Shown here one piece after another: positions 32,476 to 41,413 of a stretch of 50,061 bases of DNA. The notes beneath the pieces are model-generated. The model saw nothing but the letters and a program-made list of their open reading frames with translations, ran no database searches and was not told the origin of the DNA. Numbering within the stretch: the first letter of the stretch is position 1; the number at the start of each line of letters is the position of its first letter. The stretch comes from a virus: positions 1 to 50,061 of IMG/VR virus record IMGVR_UViG_3300031963_000228; one strand, 5' to 3'. The position numbers and the translations under genes were made by a program.

Positions 32476-34266
32476 TTATGGACCGACGTAAACTGGCTGA
32501 TCTACGTGCGGGGTTTGGTTAAATAAAGTATTAGCAAACGGCGTCTGGGCAAATGGCGTTTGTGCAAACGGCGTCTGGGCAAATGGTGTTTGTGCAAATG
32601 GCGTTTGTGCAAACGGTGTACTTGCAAATGCAGTATTGACGAATCCGGTATTGACGAATCCGGTGTTGACGAATCCGGTATTTGCAAATGGTGTTTGTGC
32701 AAAATTTACGAATGGTGTTTGTGCAAAGTTGACGAATGGTGTTTGAGCAAAGTTGACGAATGGTGTTTGAGAAAAATTTGCAAACGGTGTTTGAGCAAAT
32801 GGAGTTTGTCCAAAGCTTGCAAACGGTGTTTGGGCAAAGTTTGCAAACGGAGTTTGAGCAAAATTGACGAATGGCGTTGATGAAAAACTAACAAAAGGAG
32901 TTTGTCCAAAATTAGCAAACGGTGTTTGTGAAAATGGAGTTTGTGCGAAGCTACTAAAAGGAGTAGAACCGAAACTTGAAAATGGTGTTTGTGAAAAACT
33001 TGCAAATGGTGTAGAACCAAAACTACCAAATGGGGTTTGTCCAAAGCTTGCAAATGGAGTTGATGAGAAACTCACAAACGGTGTATTTCCAAATGGAGTT
33101 TGACCAAACGGAGTTAGTACAAATGGTGTATTTCCAAAGTTTGCAAATCCAGGAGTTGACGCAAAGAACGGTGCGGTATAATCACAGAATCCCATAAAAT
33201 CAGGTTCAAATGCTTCACAGCCGCTCGGTGAATATGTACCACCACTCGAAAAACTTGAAAACGGGCTTTCTGCATAGTCCTGAAATGCCTGGTTATAAAA
33301 TCCCGTATTATCAAACGGAGTTTGACCGAATGCGGTATTTCCGAAACTACTACCGAATGCGGTATTTCCGAACGAATTCGTAAATGGAGTATTACCAAAT
33401 GTACTATTGAATCCTGTATTCCCGAATGAATCACCAAACGGTGTATTACCAAATGTACTGGTAAATGGTGTACTACCGAATGAATTGGTAAATGCTGTAG
33501 TTTTTCCTGCGGTATTGCCGAACGTATCAGTAAATGGCGTATTTCCAAACGTACTAGCAAATGGCGTATTTCCAAATGTACTGGTAAATGGTGTACTGCC
33601 GAATGTACTGGTAAATGGTGTACTGCCGAATGTATTTGTAAATCCCGTATTGACGAATGCTGTATTTCCAAATGTGCTTGCAAACGGCGTGTTTCCAAAC
33701 GTACTGGCGAATGGAGTATTACCAAAGGTGCTAGCAAACGGAGTATTTCCAAACGTACTGGTGAACGGAGTTTGTGCGAACGGAGTTTGTCCAAATGGTG
33801 TCTGGGCGAATGGTGTCTGAGCGAATGGCGTTTGTGCAAATGGTGTATTTGCAAACGCCGTATTCACGAACCCCGTATTCACGAACCCCGTATTCACGAA
33901 CCCCGTATTTAAAAATGGAGTTTGGGCAAATGGAGTTTGAGCAAATGCCGTATCAGAATGCCCTTGTTCTTTTGTAGTAGTTGAAGATACCCAATTCAAC
34001 TTTGAACTTTCTACCCACAATGATCCTGCAATTGCACCTGCGGGTAGTGCACCTAAGCTAGATCTGGGGACTTGACGAATATTTTTTGAAGAATCTACAT
34101 AATATAAATTAGAGCCATCCACCCACACAGAACCTTCGTTAATAGTGGGTGGATTACTTGGTGCCGCTGATGTTATTGATCCGCTATAATAATATTCATT
34201 TCCTGATGCGTCTACAAAGTGAAATTGACTTCCACTCACCCATATAGACCCTGCAAGTTTTGGCAT
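32476..34266 (-). CDS. TPF-repeat virion protein, candidate substrate of the radical SAM enzyme
   Basis: This is a 596-residue protein. The N-terminus has three similar beta units: AGSIWVSGSQFHFVDASGNE, EGSVWVDGSNLYYVDSSKN and AGSLWVESSKLNWVSS. From about residue 105 to 587 it consists of short Phe-centred repeats: five-residue (FAQTP, FVNTG), eight-residue (FVNFAQTP) and nine-residue (FASTFGNTP) units, with about 46 copies of TPF by hand count. A short non-repeat island near residue 345 carries the only two cysteines (SGCEAFEPDFMGFCDY). Apart from the island the repeats have almost no charged residues. F-x-N/Q/S recurs throughout. A GGAG Shine-Dalgarno supports the ATG. It may be a fibre or solenoid, and is a likely target of crosslinking by the next gene product. 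Confidence 0.8.
   Translation of the reverse strand: MPKLAGSIWVSGSQFHFVDASGNEYYYSGSITSAAPSNPPTINEGSVWVDGSNLYYVDSSKNIRQVPRSSLGALPAGAIAGSLWVESSKLNWVSSTTTKEQGHSDTAFAQTPFAQTPFLNTGFVNTGFVNTGFVNTAFANTPFAQTPFAQTPFAQTPFGQTPFAQTPFTSTFGNTPFASTFGNTPFASTFGNTPFASTFGNTAFVNTGFTNTFGSTPFTSTFGSTPFTSTFGNTPFASTFGNTPFTDTFGNTAGKTTAFTNSFGSTPFTSTFGNTPFGDSFGNTGFNSTFGNTPFTNSFGNTAFGSSFGNTAFGQTPFDNTGFYNQAFQDYAESPFSSFSSGGTYSPSGCEAFEPDFMGFCDYTAPFFASTPGFANFGNTPFVLTPFGQTPFGNTPFVSFSSTPFASFGQTPFGSFGSTPFASFSQTPFSSFGSTPFSSFAQTPFSQTPFANFGQTPFVSFSSTPFVNFAQTPFANFAQTPFASFGQTPFAQTPFANFSQTPFVNFAQTPFVNFAQTPFVNFAQTPFANTGFVNTGFVNTGFVNTAFASTPFAQTPFAQTPFAQTPFAQTPFAQTPFANTLFNQTPHVDQPVYVGP
32506..33954 (-). repeat. Degenerate 15/24/27-bp coding repeats of the TPF protein
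   Basis: The coding repeats appear at DNA level as 15-, 24- and 27-bp units. The two ends of the array carry nearly the same block (three FVNTG units followed by FAQTP units), at about 32550-32700 and 33780-33920, like a duplication or homogenisation by recombination. Synonymous differences among the units (NTG, QTP and STF codons vary) show they are old enough to diverge while the protein pattern is kept. Confidence 0.75.
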
Positions 34267-34313
34267 CTAGTTACTCCAATTTAATTTTTACTCTTACAAT
34301 AAATATTCATATT

Positions 34314-35030
34314 TCATCGCAAGTCTTTAAAAGATGGCACCTTAATCTTCGTAACGTGGCTATCTTCTTTAATTTCATCAGTATGTGGATGTGTTCCCCG
34401 CATGTAATTTTTCTGCCATCCAGTTCCGCGATTTGGATTACTTAAAAATTCTGCTCGGCGGGTTGACCATTCTGTATAATCTGCTTTGAATTGTGGGTCG
34501 GAATCTAGTCGCTTTAACTCCACTTCCACATTATTAAACATTTCAAGATCCACAGGGAAAATCTGACAAATCACATCCCCTTCAGTAAATCTTACAGTTC
34601 CTGGCTGGGTAAATCGCCAATTCATAGTAAAAGTAAATGGCAACCAATGCGTCTCAACTACCCCAGACAATGGAATAATATTTGGCTTTGGATTATTTGG
34701 AGCACCCGATACATACAATCCATATGGATATTCTGTTTTAAAAATATATCCAGTATGCCACGTAATAGTTCCTTCTCCAAAATGACTCTTGGGAAGATAT
34801 AGTGGTGGTCCTGAAATGTGTTTAAATGTAATATCGCCCAATGCATTTCCTCCATTCCACGTAACATCGAAGGAAGCCATAGATAGAACCTCCCACCCCC
34901 ATTGATTTGCAATGGAAAGTGGAAGGCATCTATATGGATTTCTTACTAATGCTTCGTTCATCCATTCTCTGGATGGGGAAGCGGGACGCATTACGTGGGG
35001 AGTTCCTACTTCATACGCAGTAATTTTCAT
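34314..35030 (-). CDS. DUF6065-like protein, first gene of the modification cassette
   Basis: This 238-residue protein contains NPYRCLPLSIANQWGWEVLS, SFDVTWNGGNALGDITFKHI, SHFGEGTITWHTGYIFKTEY, VVETHWLPFTFTMNWRFTQP and VRFTEGDVICQIFPVDL. This is the pattern of the DUF6065 family of bacteria and phages. The all-beta look with conserved His (SHFG, THW) and acidic residues suggests a cupin-like fold; an oxygenase function would be inference. It is the first gene behind the promoter at 35066-35094. The TPF-repeat gene follows 47 bases later. Confidence 0.7.
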   Translation of the reverse strand: MKITAYEVGTPHVMRPASPSREWMNEALVRNPYRCLPLSIANQWGWEVLSMASFDVTWNGGNALGDITFKHISGPPLYLPKSHFGEGTITWHTGYIFKTEYPYGLYVSGAPNNPKPNIIPLSGVVETHWLPFTFTMNWRFTQPGTVRFTEGDVICQIFPVDLEMFNNVEVELKRLDSDPQFKADYTEWSTRRAEFLSNPNRGTGWQKNYMRGTHPHTDEIKEDSHVTKIKVPSFKDLR

Positions 35031-35065
35031 ATATAGAATAACCTCTTAAAATTAAAACTTTATTT

Positions 35066-35094
35066 AGTATAATACGTTTATGTAAAAATGTCAA
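35066..35094 (-). promoter_or_regulatory. Strong sigma-70 promoter of the modification cassette
   Basis: TTGACA (35094-35089), a 17-base spacer and TATACT (35071-35066) form a near-perfect promoter in the 69-base gap between the third collagen-like gene and the DUF6065-like gene. The leader is about 30 bases, with AGAGG before the ATG. It would uncouple the cassette from the tail-fibre genes upstream. Confidence 0.78.
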
Positions 35095-35099
35095 GAGTA

Positions 35100-36488
35100 T
35101 TATACAAATTGACAATTTGTAAAATCTAATTGCTGCCCTTCAGGACAACTGTTGGTTACGCAGAATCCTGCGGCAGGAACATACGATCCCGCAATACATG
35201 CATTTGGTCCTGCTGGTCCTGGGGGTCCTGGGGGTCCTGCTGGTCCTGCTGGTCCTGCCGGTCCTTCTGGACCTTGTGCGCCAATTGGTCCTGGGGGTCC
35301 TGCGGGTCCTGGCGTAGTTGATGCTGGTCCTGGGGGTCCTGCTGGTCCTACTGCTCCGCCAGGTGCGTCTGCACCTGCGGGTCCTTGCGGTCCTGGAGGT
35401 CCAGGTGGTCCTGCCACTGTGCCTGGGGGTCCTGCTGGTCCTGGTGTAGTTGACGCTGTGCCTGGAGGTCCTGGAGGTCCTGGGGGTCCTGCCGCCCCCG
35501 CTGGTCCTGGGGGTCCTGCTAATTGACTTCCTGGAGGTCCTGGAGGTCCTGGAGGTCCCGCTACACCTGCCGGACCTGCAACGGATGCAGGTCCTGGCGG
35601 TCCTGGAGGTCCTGCGGTTCCGGGCGATGCTGGTCCCGGTGGTCCTGGGGGTCCTAATGTATTCGATCCTGGAGGTCCTGGAGGTCCTGTGATTGATGCT
35701 CCAATCGGTCCCGTTGCACCAAGTGTATTAGGTCCTGGAGGTCCTGGAGGTCCTGCGGTGCCTGCTGTTCCGGCATCTCCTGATGTACCTGTAGTTCCTT
35801 GTGGGCCTGTTGTGCCTTGCGGTCCTGCCGGACCAGCAGGACCGAATAAATTAGCCCCAGCAGAACCCGCCACACCGGCTGCTCCTGTAGGACCTCTTTC
35901 GCCTTGTGCTCCGGTTGGTCCGGTTATTCCTAGACTACCTTGTGCCCCAGTGGGTCCAGTGGTTCCCAATGTAGAGCTTCCTTGTGTACCTGTAGGTCCT
36001 GTGGTTCCTATGATGCCCGTAGGTCCTACTGCTCCTGTTGGGCCTGATATTCCTCTTGGTCCCGTAACTCCAGAGGGTCCAATAATACCCGTTGGGCCTG
36101 ACGTACCTTGAATTCCTGTTACTCCCGTTATTCCCGTCACACCTGTAGGACCTGTGACGCCGGTTGGGCCTGTAGGACCGAATACTCCAGATGGTCCTGT
36201 TATGCCCGTGAGTCCTGGCGGTCCTTGATCTCCACCAGGACCAGTTACACCAGTAGGTCCTTGTATTCCAGTTATGCCCTGTGGTCCTGTTGGGCCTGTT
36301 GGGCCTGTAGGTCCTGCCACTCCGGTAACACCTCTTGGGCCTGTTGGTCCTGTGCTTCCAGAGGGACCGCTTGCAGCAAATACAGCACTAGAAGCAGTAC
36401 CTGCAACGGCTAACGATGCAGATACTACAACTATGCTTTGCGATGCCCATCCAACGGTTCTTGGAAATCCAAACGGAAAATATCTCAT
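35100..36488 (-). CDS. Collagen-like tail fibre protein (third of three)
   Basis: This 462-residue protein begins [20 protein letters not shown], then an Ala/Ser-rich stretch to residue 39. From there to about residue 428 it is an almost unbroken Gly-x-y triple helix. The first half is dominated by GPTG/GVTG triplets and the second by [11 protein letters not shown] short Cys-containing C-terminal cap follows ([20 protein letters not shown] and onward, four cysteines). Such proteins form rod-like trimeric fibres on phage tails or heads. The short N-terminal anchor is shared with the two genes upstream. The opposite strand also has long open frames, which are only shadows of the repeat. Confidence 0.9.
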   Translation of the reverse strand: MRYFPFGFPRTVGWASQSIVVVSASLAVAGTASSAVFAASGPSGSTGPTGPRGVTGVAGPTGPTGPTGPQGITGIQGPTGVTGPGGDQGPPGLTGITGPSGVFGPTGPTGVTGPTGVTGITGVTGIQGTSGPTGIIGPSGVTGPRGISGPTGAVGPTGIIGTTGPTGTQGSSTLGTTGPTGAQGSLGITGPTGAQGERGPTGAAGVAGSAGANLFGPAGPAGPQGTTGPQGTTGTSGDAGTAGTAGPPGPPGPNTLGATGPIGASITGPPGPPGSNTLGPPGPPGPASPGTAGPPGPPGPASVAGPAGVAGPPGPPGPPGSQLAGPPGPAGAAGPPGPPGPPGTASTTPGPAGPPGTVAGPPGPPGPQGPAGADAPGGAVGPAGPPGPASTTPGPAGPPGPIGAQGPEGPAGPAGPAGPPGPPGPAGPNACIAGSYVPAAGFCVTNSCPEGQQLDFTNCQFV

Positions 36489-36515
36489 ATTAATTAAATA
36501 TCTCTATAAACAAGG

Positions 36516-37817
36516 TTAACTTCCAGCCGGAGGTCCTGGGGGTCCTGGGGGTCCTGGGGGTCCTGCAGGTCCTTGCGGTCCCGGTGGTCCTGCGGGTCCT
36601 ACGGGCGATGATCCTTCGGGTCCTGGGGGTCCTGTTACACCTGGTGGTCCTGCGGGTCCTGGAGGCCCTTGCGTACCTGGAGAGCCTGCGGGTCCTGGTG
36701 GTCCTGGAGGTCCTGCAGGACCCGCAGGTCCTTGTCCACCGGTTGGTCCTGGCGGTCCTGCGCTACCCGCAGGTCCTTGTGGGCCTGCTGCACCTGCAGG
36801 TCCTTGCGGTCCCGGTGGTCCTGGAGGCCCAGAACTATTTGCCCCTGGCGGTCCTGGCGGTCCTACTGGTCCTGCTGGTCCTGGAGGTCCTTGAGCAGGC
36901 TGAATTCCTGCAGGCCCTTGTGGGCCTGTTGCACCAACTGGTCCTGGAGGTCCTGCTGGTCCTGGCGGTCCTGCCGTACCTGCTGGTCCTGCTGGTCCTG
37001 GTGGTCCTGGTGGGCTTGATGTTCCTATTACTCCCGTTGCACCGGGTGGTCCTGCGGGTCCGGCGGGTCCTTGTGGTCCTGCAGGACCTGCCGATCCCGG
37101 AGGTCCCTTTGGTCCTGTGCTACCTTGGCTACCTTGTGATCCTTGTGGACCAGGTGGTCCTGGTGGTGCAGTTCCTGTGGCTGGGGGTCCTGGGGGTCCT
37201 GCTGGTCCTGTTGTTCCTTGTGGTCCAGTAGCACCTCTTGGAGATACACCCGTTGCTCCTTGTATACCTTGTGTTCCTGTAGTGCCTTGTGGTCCTGGGG
37301 GTCCTGCAGGTCCTTGTATACCTACACTACCTTGCACACTACCAGCCGCTCCGGTAGGTCCTTGATTTCCAGTGATACCAGTAATTCCAGTAGGTCCTTG
37401 TATTCCCGCTACGCTACTTGCAGGCCCAGTAGGTCCAGTTGCACCACGAGGTCCAGTAACACCAGTAACACCAGGTATACCAGTAGGACCAGTTACACCC
37501 GTTGGTCCAATTGCTCCAGTAGGTCCTAGTGGACCAGTTGGTCCTGTAGTTCCACGCAATCCAGTAATACCAATAAAATTATTAAATCCAATAATACCAG
37601 TTGGTCCGGTAGGTCCTGTTGATCCAGATGCTATTGGTCCGGTAGAACCTGTAGGGCCTGTAGGTCCTAAAGTTCCTTGGGGTCCTGTGGGACCTGGGGC
37701 ATTAAATGAATACGATACATTACCTGTAGCGGCAATTATACTTGCACTTACCGCTACAGATGATGATACCGCATATGATGCCGATGATGGTACGCCCAAC
37801 GGAAAAAATCTTGTCAT
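36516..37817 (-). CDS. Collagen-like tail fibre protein (second of three)
   Basis: This 433-residue protein has the same plan as its neighbours: an anchor [20 protein letters not shown], an Ala/Ser coil to about residue 40, then Gly-x-y repeats to the very end (…[11 protein letters not shown]) with few breaks such as [10 protein letters not shown]. Thr-rich triplets come first, GPP/GPAG triplets later. Unlike the third copy it has no C-terminal Cys cap and ends in the repeat. It would form a trimeric collagen rod. The three paralogues probably arose by tandem duplication and then diverged, since the repeat registers and breaks differ. Confidence 0.9.
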   Translation of the reverse strand: MTRFFPLGVPSSASYAVSSSVAVSASIIAATGNVSYSFNAPGPTGPQGTLGPTGPTGSTGPIASGSTGPTGPTGIIGFNNFIGITGLRGTTGPTGPLGPTGAIGPTGVTGPTGIPGVTGVTGPRGATGPTGPASSVAGIQGPTGITGITGNQGPTGAAGSVQGSVGIQGPAGPPGPQGTTGTQGIQGATGVSPRGATGPQGTTGPAGPPGPPATGTAPPGPPGPQGSQGSQGSTGPKGPPGSAGPAGPQGPAGPAGPPGATGVIGTSSPPGPPGPAGPAGTAGPPGPAGPPGPVGATGPQGPAGIQPAQGPPGPAGPVGPPGPPGANSSGPPGPPGPQGPAGAAGPQGPAGSAGPPGPTGGQGPAGPAGPPGPPGPAGSPGTQGPPGPAGPPGVTGPPGPEGSSPVGPAGPPGPQGPAGPPGPPGPPGPPAGS

Positions 37818-37836
37818 TTAATAAATTCCCTAAATA

Positions 37837-39201
37837 TTAAACTGGAGGAGGTGAATCAGGAGGAGGTCCTGGGGGTCCTGGGATAGGAACACACCCGCAT
37901 GATGCAGCAGGTATAAATGATCCAGGTGGTCCTGCAGGCCCTGCAGGCCCTTGTGGTCCTGGTGGTCCTGTAACCGATCCTGCTGGTCCTGGTGGTCCTG
38001 GATTTGCTGGTCCCGGTGGTCCTGCTGGTCCATTTGATCCTGGTGGTCCTGGTGGTCCTGCCGGTCCTACACCACCGTCGTTACCTGGGGGACCTGCAAT
38101 TCCCGCAGGACCAAATGGACCAGCGGGTCCTGGGGGTCCTGGTGGTCCTACAGGTCCATTTGCTCCTGCAGGTCCTGGTGGTCCGGCGGGGCCTGGTGGT
38201 CCGGTAACTGTTCCTGGTGGTCCTACTATATTAGATGGAGATGCTGCCGTTCCTGCTGGTCCTGCTGGTCCTGGAGGTCCTGGAGGTCCTGCGACAATTG
38301 TGCCAGCAGGTCCTTGTGGTCCTGGAGGTCCTTGTGGAGACGCACCGGCAGGTCCTGGGGGTCCTGTTAGTGAACTTCCTGGAGGTCCCACGGGTCCTAC
38401 TGGTCCTGGTGTGGTGTTTGCAGGACCAGTAACACCTGTTATGCCCACACCGGCAGGACCAACAGGTCCTGGGGGACCAGGAGGTCCACTACTTCCAGCA
38501 CTTCCTTGTGCGCCGGTAGGGCCTGTTGCCCCGATGGGTCCTGGCGGTCCTGCTGTTCCCGGTAGTAATGAACCTATAGTTCCTGCAGGACCAGCAGGAC
38601 CAGTTACTCCTACTAATCCAGAAATTCCAATTACGCCTGATGGGCCTGTATTACCAATAATTCCTGTAGGTCCCGTGGCACCTGTCAACGATAATCCCAC
38701 AGGTCCAGTAGGCCCAGTAGCACCGGCACCTCCTTGTGTGCCTGCAGGCCCAGTGACACCTTGTGCACCAGTTGCCCCTACTGCACCGGTTGGTCCTGTT
38801 GCGCCTGTTGCGCCTTGTGGGCCTGTTGTGCCGATAATTCCAGAAGGTCCTAATATACCTGTTGGACCTACTATACCCGTTATACCCGTGATTTGTGGTC
38901 CGGTAGGTCCTGTAGTTCCTTGTGCACCTGTTACACCCGTTGCCCCCGTTGGTCCTTGAGGTCCAGTGGGTCCTTGAGGTCCAGTGGGTCCGATAATTCC
39001 AGTGGCACCTGGTCTGTTTACACCGGTTGGTCCTGAGGCTCCTTGCAATATACCGGTAGCACCAACAGGACCCGTAGGCCCACCACCAGATAACGTACTA
39101 GCCGCATAACTACCCGTGATTGCATAGCTTGAGGTAGCAGCGAACGAAGCACTAGTTGCATTTGAAGCGGTACTAAAAAATCCAAACGGAAATAAACGCA
39201 T
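37837..39201 (-). CDS. Collagen-like tail fibre protein (first of three)
   Basis: This 454-residue protein has the anchor [20 protein letters not shown], continuing with [14 protein letters not shown], the Ser-Tyr-Ala pattern common near the attachment point of phage fibres. Collagen repeats run from about residue 40 to 450, again Thr-rich then Pro-rich. A small break near the C-terminus carries two cysteines (SCGCVPIPG) and could link or register the three chains. It starts three bases after the stop of the preceding 307-residue virion protein. A TTGACA upstream (39228-39223) has no usable -10. Confidence 0.9.
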   Translation of the reverse strand: MRLFPFGFFSTASNATSASFAATSSYAITGSYAASTLSGGGPTGPVGATGILQGASGPTGVNRPGATGIIGPTGPQGPTGPQGPTGATGVTGAQGTTGPTGPQITGITGIVGPTGILGPSGIIGTTGPQGATGATGPTGAVGATGAQGVTGPAGTQGGAGATGPTGPVGLSLTGATGPTGIIGNTGPSGVIGISGLVGVTGPAGPAGTIGSLLPGTAGPPGPIGATGPTGAQGSAGSSGPPGPPGPVGPAGVGITGVTGPANTTPGPVGPVGPPGSSLTGPPGPAGASPQGPPGPQGPAGTIVAGPPGPPGPAGPAGTAASPSNIVGPPGTVTGPPGPAGPPGPAGANGPVGPPGPPGPAGPFGPAGIAGPPGNDGGVGPAGPPGPPGSNGPAGPPGPANPGPPGPAGSVTGPPGPQGPAGPAGPPGSFIPAASCGCVPIPGPPGPPPDSPPPV

Positions 39202-39203
39202 AG

Positions 39204-40127
39204 TTAATCTTCTAATGAATAAATGTCAATTTCAATATTATGTTGTGATGCGGCAGATTCTAAACTGTCAACTATGTAATATATAGTATTTGATACAGGA
39301 GTATCCAATAAATTTTGTGAAGTTAATACTGTTTCCACATTTGCCCCAAATGAAATTGGTTGAAACGGAACTTTTATTGATCCGCTTTCCATTAAAAAGT
39401 CAACAATCAGTCCACTTCCTGTATTAGGTAATTCCGAAAAACTTCGGGTAATTTCTGATTGTGGTAGTCCTGTAGTCGGTATAGAATACAATCTTACTCT
39501 ACAGCTTTGACTTGCAATATTTGGGAACGACGATGCACTTAATAATAAGTATGACTTTGGTGCACTGGTCGTGATTTTTGTTGCTCCACTCGATGCAGAA
39601 ACTATACTTGCACTATTGATATATCGTGATGCGGATGGAAGTGTAGTAGTTTGAATTTTTATAGTTCTTCTATTAGAAATGGAATATTGTGATGTGGGAT
39701 CCGATTCTAATTCATCTTCCAATAAGAATGTGCTAAATGTAATACTGTTCGCGACATTACCCGGCGTTTCTATCGTATAATAAATTTTATATCCAGGATC
39801 TAATGATGCGCCGTATAACATAGGATCAAATCCGAATGCAACATTTCCATTTGCACTAAAACTTACATCGGCAATTAATCCCACATAATCATTAATAGAT
39901 TTAGTTTCAAATGATCTACTAATTTCCGATATCAAATTTCTACTAGATGAGTTCATATATAAACGAACTCGGCTTGGATATATGGAAGGAGCGGCATTTA
40001 ATAAAATAAATGTTCTCTTGAAATCCGGTGTTGATCCTGTATAGTATTTGTATCCGGCGGTAGATGTGATAGTTACTGAATTTCTTCCTACAGCAGCGCC
40101 GGCTTCTTGATGTTCAATTAATCCCAT
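39204..40127 (-). CDS. Virion/tail-fibre protein with internal duplication
   Basis: This 307-residue beta-rich protein consists of two related halves. The first has the segments [20 protein letters not shown] and [15 protein letters not shown]. The second has [20 protein letters not shown] and [20 protein letters not shown]. Both halves also share an I-x-Y-T-I-E / I-Y-Y-I-V-D strand near the end. Each half is about 145 residues and probably one jelly-roll or Ig-like domain. No enzymatic motif is present. It sits between collagen fibres and small virion genes and is probably a tail or fibre component. Not recognised beyond this. Confidence 0.7.
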   Translation of the reverse strand: MGLIEHQEAGAAVGRNSVTITSTAGYKYYTGSTPDFKRTFILLNAAPSIYPSRVRLYMNSSSRNLISEISRSFETKSINDYVGLIADVSFSANGNVAFGFDPMLYGASLDPGYKIYYTIETPGNVANSITFSTFLLEDELESDPTSQYSISNRRTIKIQTTTLPSASRYINSASIVSASSGATKITTSAPKSYLLLSASSFPNIASQSCRVRLYSIPTTGLPQSEITRSFSELPNTGSGLIVDFLMESGSIKVPFQPISFGANVETVLTSQNLLDTPVSNTIYYIVDSLESAASQHNIEIDIYSLED

Positions 40128-40130
40128 ATA

Positions 40131-40481
40131 TTATGTCGCATATAAGTTAGTGCCCACAGGTACAACTAGTCGATATGATCCACTACCAGAAACTTTACCA
40201 CCAAAGTTTGTATTACTTCCCGTGACGGTCACCGCAGAAGATCCATATGTGCCCATTACTACACGGTTATCACTGAACACCTCCAATATTGGCAATCCAG
40301 AAATATCGTTCACACTCATAAGTGACCCCGATAAACTATCTGTTATACCAAACAAGGTGCCGCTAGAACCATAGAATGCAATACTACCCGATGGTTCAAC
40401 TTGCAAACGAATAGTATTTGCAGATGACCCACTGAATTGTATACTAGCACTTCCTGGTGTTATAAGAATATTATTGGGCAT
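40131..40481 (-). CDS. Small phage fibre/virion protein
   Basis: This 116-residue protein is rich in Ser and Gly. The segments are LITPGSASIQFSGSSANTIR, LFGITDSLSGSLMSVNDISG and LPILEVFSDNRVVMGTYGSS. The S-G-L-P-I-L-E-V-x-S-D-x-R-V-V-M-G pattern is widespread at the ends of phage tail fibre proteins as a beta-repeat unit, here encoded as a free-standing gene. No cysteine or signal is visible. It probably assembles with the neighbouring fibre proteins. Confidence 0.7.
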   Translation of the reverse strand: MPNNILITPGSASIQFSGSSANTIRLQVEPSGSIAFYGSSGTLFGITDSLSGSLMSVNDISGLPILEVFSDNRVVMGTYGSSAVTVTGSNTNFGGKVSGSGSYRLVVPVGTNLYAT

Positions 40482-40514
40482 ATATTAATTAATTAAATTT
40501 GCTCTCTATAAATA

Positions 40515-40742
40515 TCAATTTCCACAATTAATACAACCAATATCTGTCTCAGAAATCACAAATAATTCTGTATCTGAATTTTGAAATGTATAATTTGTCA
40601 ATAAATGTCCATATATTTCCGATACATAACTTTTTGCATCATTTATGGTAATTATATTTCTATTTTTAGAACTATCTCGATTAAATACATCTGCCCACGT
40701 TCCGGTTAAATCTATATTAACCATCATTAAAATTTTATACAT
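40515..40742 (-). CDS. Small protein of unknown function with C-terminal CxxC
   Basis: This 75-residue protein begins MYKILMMVNIDLTGTWADVF, contains ITINDAKSYVSEIYGHLLTN, and ends SETDIGCINCGN with one C-x-x-C. There is no good Shine-Dalgarno; a start at the ATG pair around residue 6-7 is possible. It lies in a run of adhesin genes with 3 bases to the gene before it. Function unknown; the Cys pair might bind zinc. Confidence 0.55.
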   Translation of the reverse strand: MYKILMMVNIDLTGTWADVFNRDSSKNRNIITINDAKSYVSEIYGHLLTNYTFQNSDTELFVISETDIGCINCGN

Positions 40743-40745
40743 ATA

Positions 40746-41402
40746 TTAATTTGCCCAAATAATTAATTTAGAAGCTCTATCTACGGGACATGCACAGCAA
40801 TGATTGTATGCAGGCGCACCTTCACATCCAGCAAACCATGAAACTACACAACTTTGTTCATAATAATTACTCCATCCACCTACTGCACCGGAACAACCAC
40901 CACCCGTAGATGTGATCCAATCCGTATATGCCCCCGATGGACCTTGTCTTCTTTTATAGCGTTGCCCCGAACTACTTGATGTGCTATTCCATTGACTTGG
41001 ATTTTCAAAAATATTAAACATCGTGCTGCTATTACTTAATGATCCGTCAGCCCACACAGTACTATCTGCTTCTGATGTATGAAACCATTGAGTTCGTGTG
41101 GTTTTTGCACCAATATTTAATATAGTTTGTATGGCAGTATCAGATAATTTTGTCATTGATGAATCATTTGGATTGGGCGAATCGCTTCCAACCGCCGATG
41201 CATTATATGGAGTAGTTACACGAGGATATGCCATAAACGTTAAAAACCATCCTGTGGTTGAGTCTGATGTTACATCTGCCCATACTCTAGGCACCGCAAC
41301 TTCACCGGATGATCCATTTCGCAACGCAACATATTGATTAGATGGAACTCTATCTTTTGCACTAGGTCCATCATACACGACTGGTCCCGCGAAGACTCCC
41401 AT
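40746..41402 (-). CDS. Putative adhesin, fibrinogen-like
   Basis: This 218-residue protein has segments like a fibrinogen-type recognition domain: TTGWFLTFMAYPRVTTPYNA, TKLSDTAIQTILNIGAKTTR, QWFHTSEADSTVWADG, GGWSNYYEQSCVVSWFAGCE and NHCCACPVDRASKLIIWAN. The last 60 residues hold six cysteines (GGGCSG, QSCVVS, AGCEGA, HCCAC), unusual among these genes and probably disulfide- or metal-linked. An AAGGAG Shine-Dalgarno is present. It probably binds a host surface glycan. The fibrinogen-like assignment is tentative. Confidence 0.6.
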   Translation of the reverse strand: MGVFAGPVVYDGPSAKDRVPSNQYVALRNGSSGEVAVPRVWADVTSDSTTGWFLTFMAYPRVTTPYNASAVGSDSPNPNDSSMTKLSDTAIQTILNIGAKTTRTQWFHTSEADSTVWADGSLSNSSTMFNIFENPSQWNSTSSSSGQRYKRRQGPSGAYTDWITSTGGGCSGAVGGWSNYYEQSCVVSWFAGCEGAPAYNHCCACPVDRASKLIIWAN

Positions 41403-41413
41403 ATGATTTCTCC

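Noticed and set aside
33407-33820. Plus-strand Asn/Val-rich repetitive frame opposite the TPF protein
   Set aside because: Shadow of the 15/27-bp coding repeats; the minus frame has a proper start, Shine-Dalgarno and non-repeat N-terminal domain.
32506-33954. Array of short direct repeats looking like CRISPR
   Set aside because: Units are multiples of three, without unique spacers, and keep an open reading frame throughout.
35152-37821. Long plus-strand open frames opposite the collagen-like genes (Pro/Gly-rich or Trp/Ser-rich proteins)
   Set aside because: They are reverse complements of GGT-CCT type repeats; no ribosome binding sites, and every other gene in the window is on the minus strand.
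39200-39228. TTGACA before the first collagen-like gene
   Set aside because: The only -10 candidate (TAACTA) overlaps the start codon, so it could not give a usable leader.
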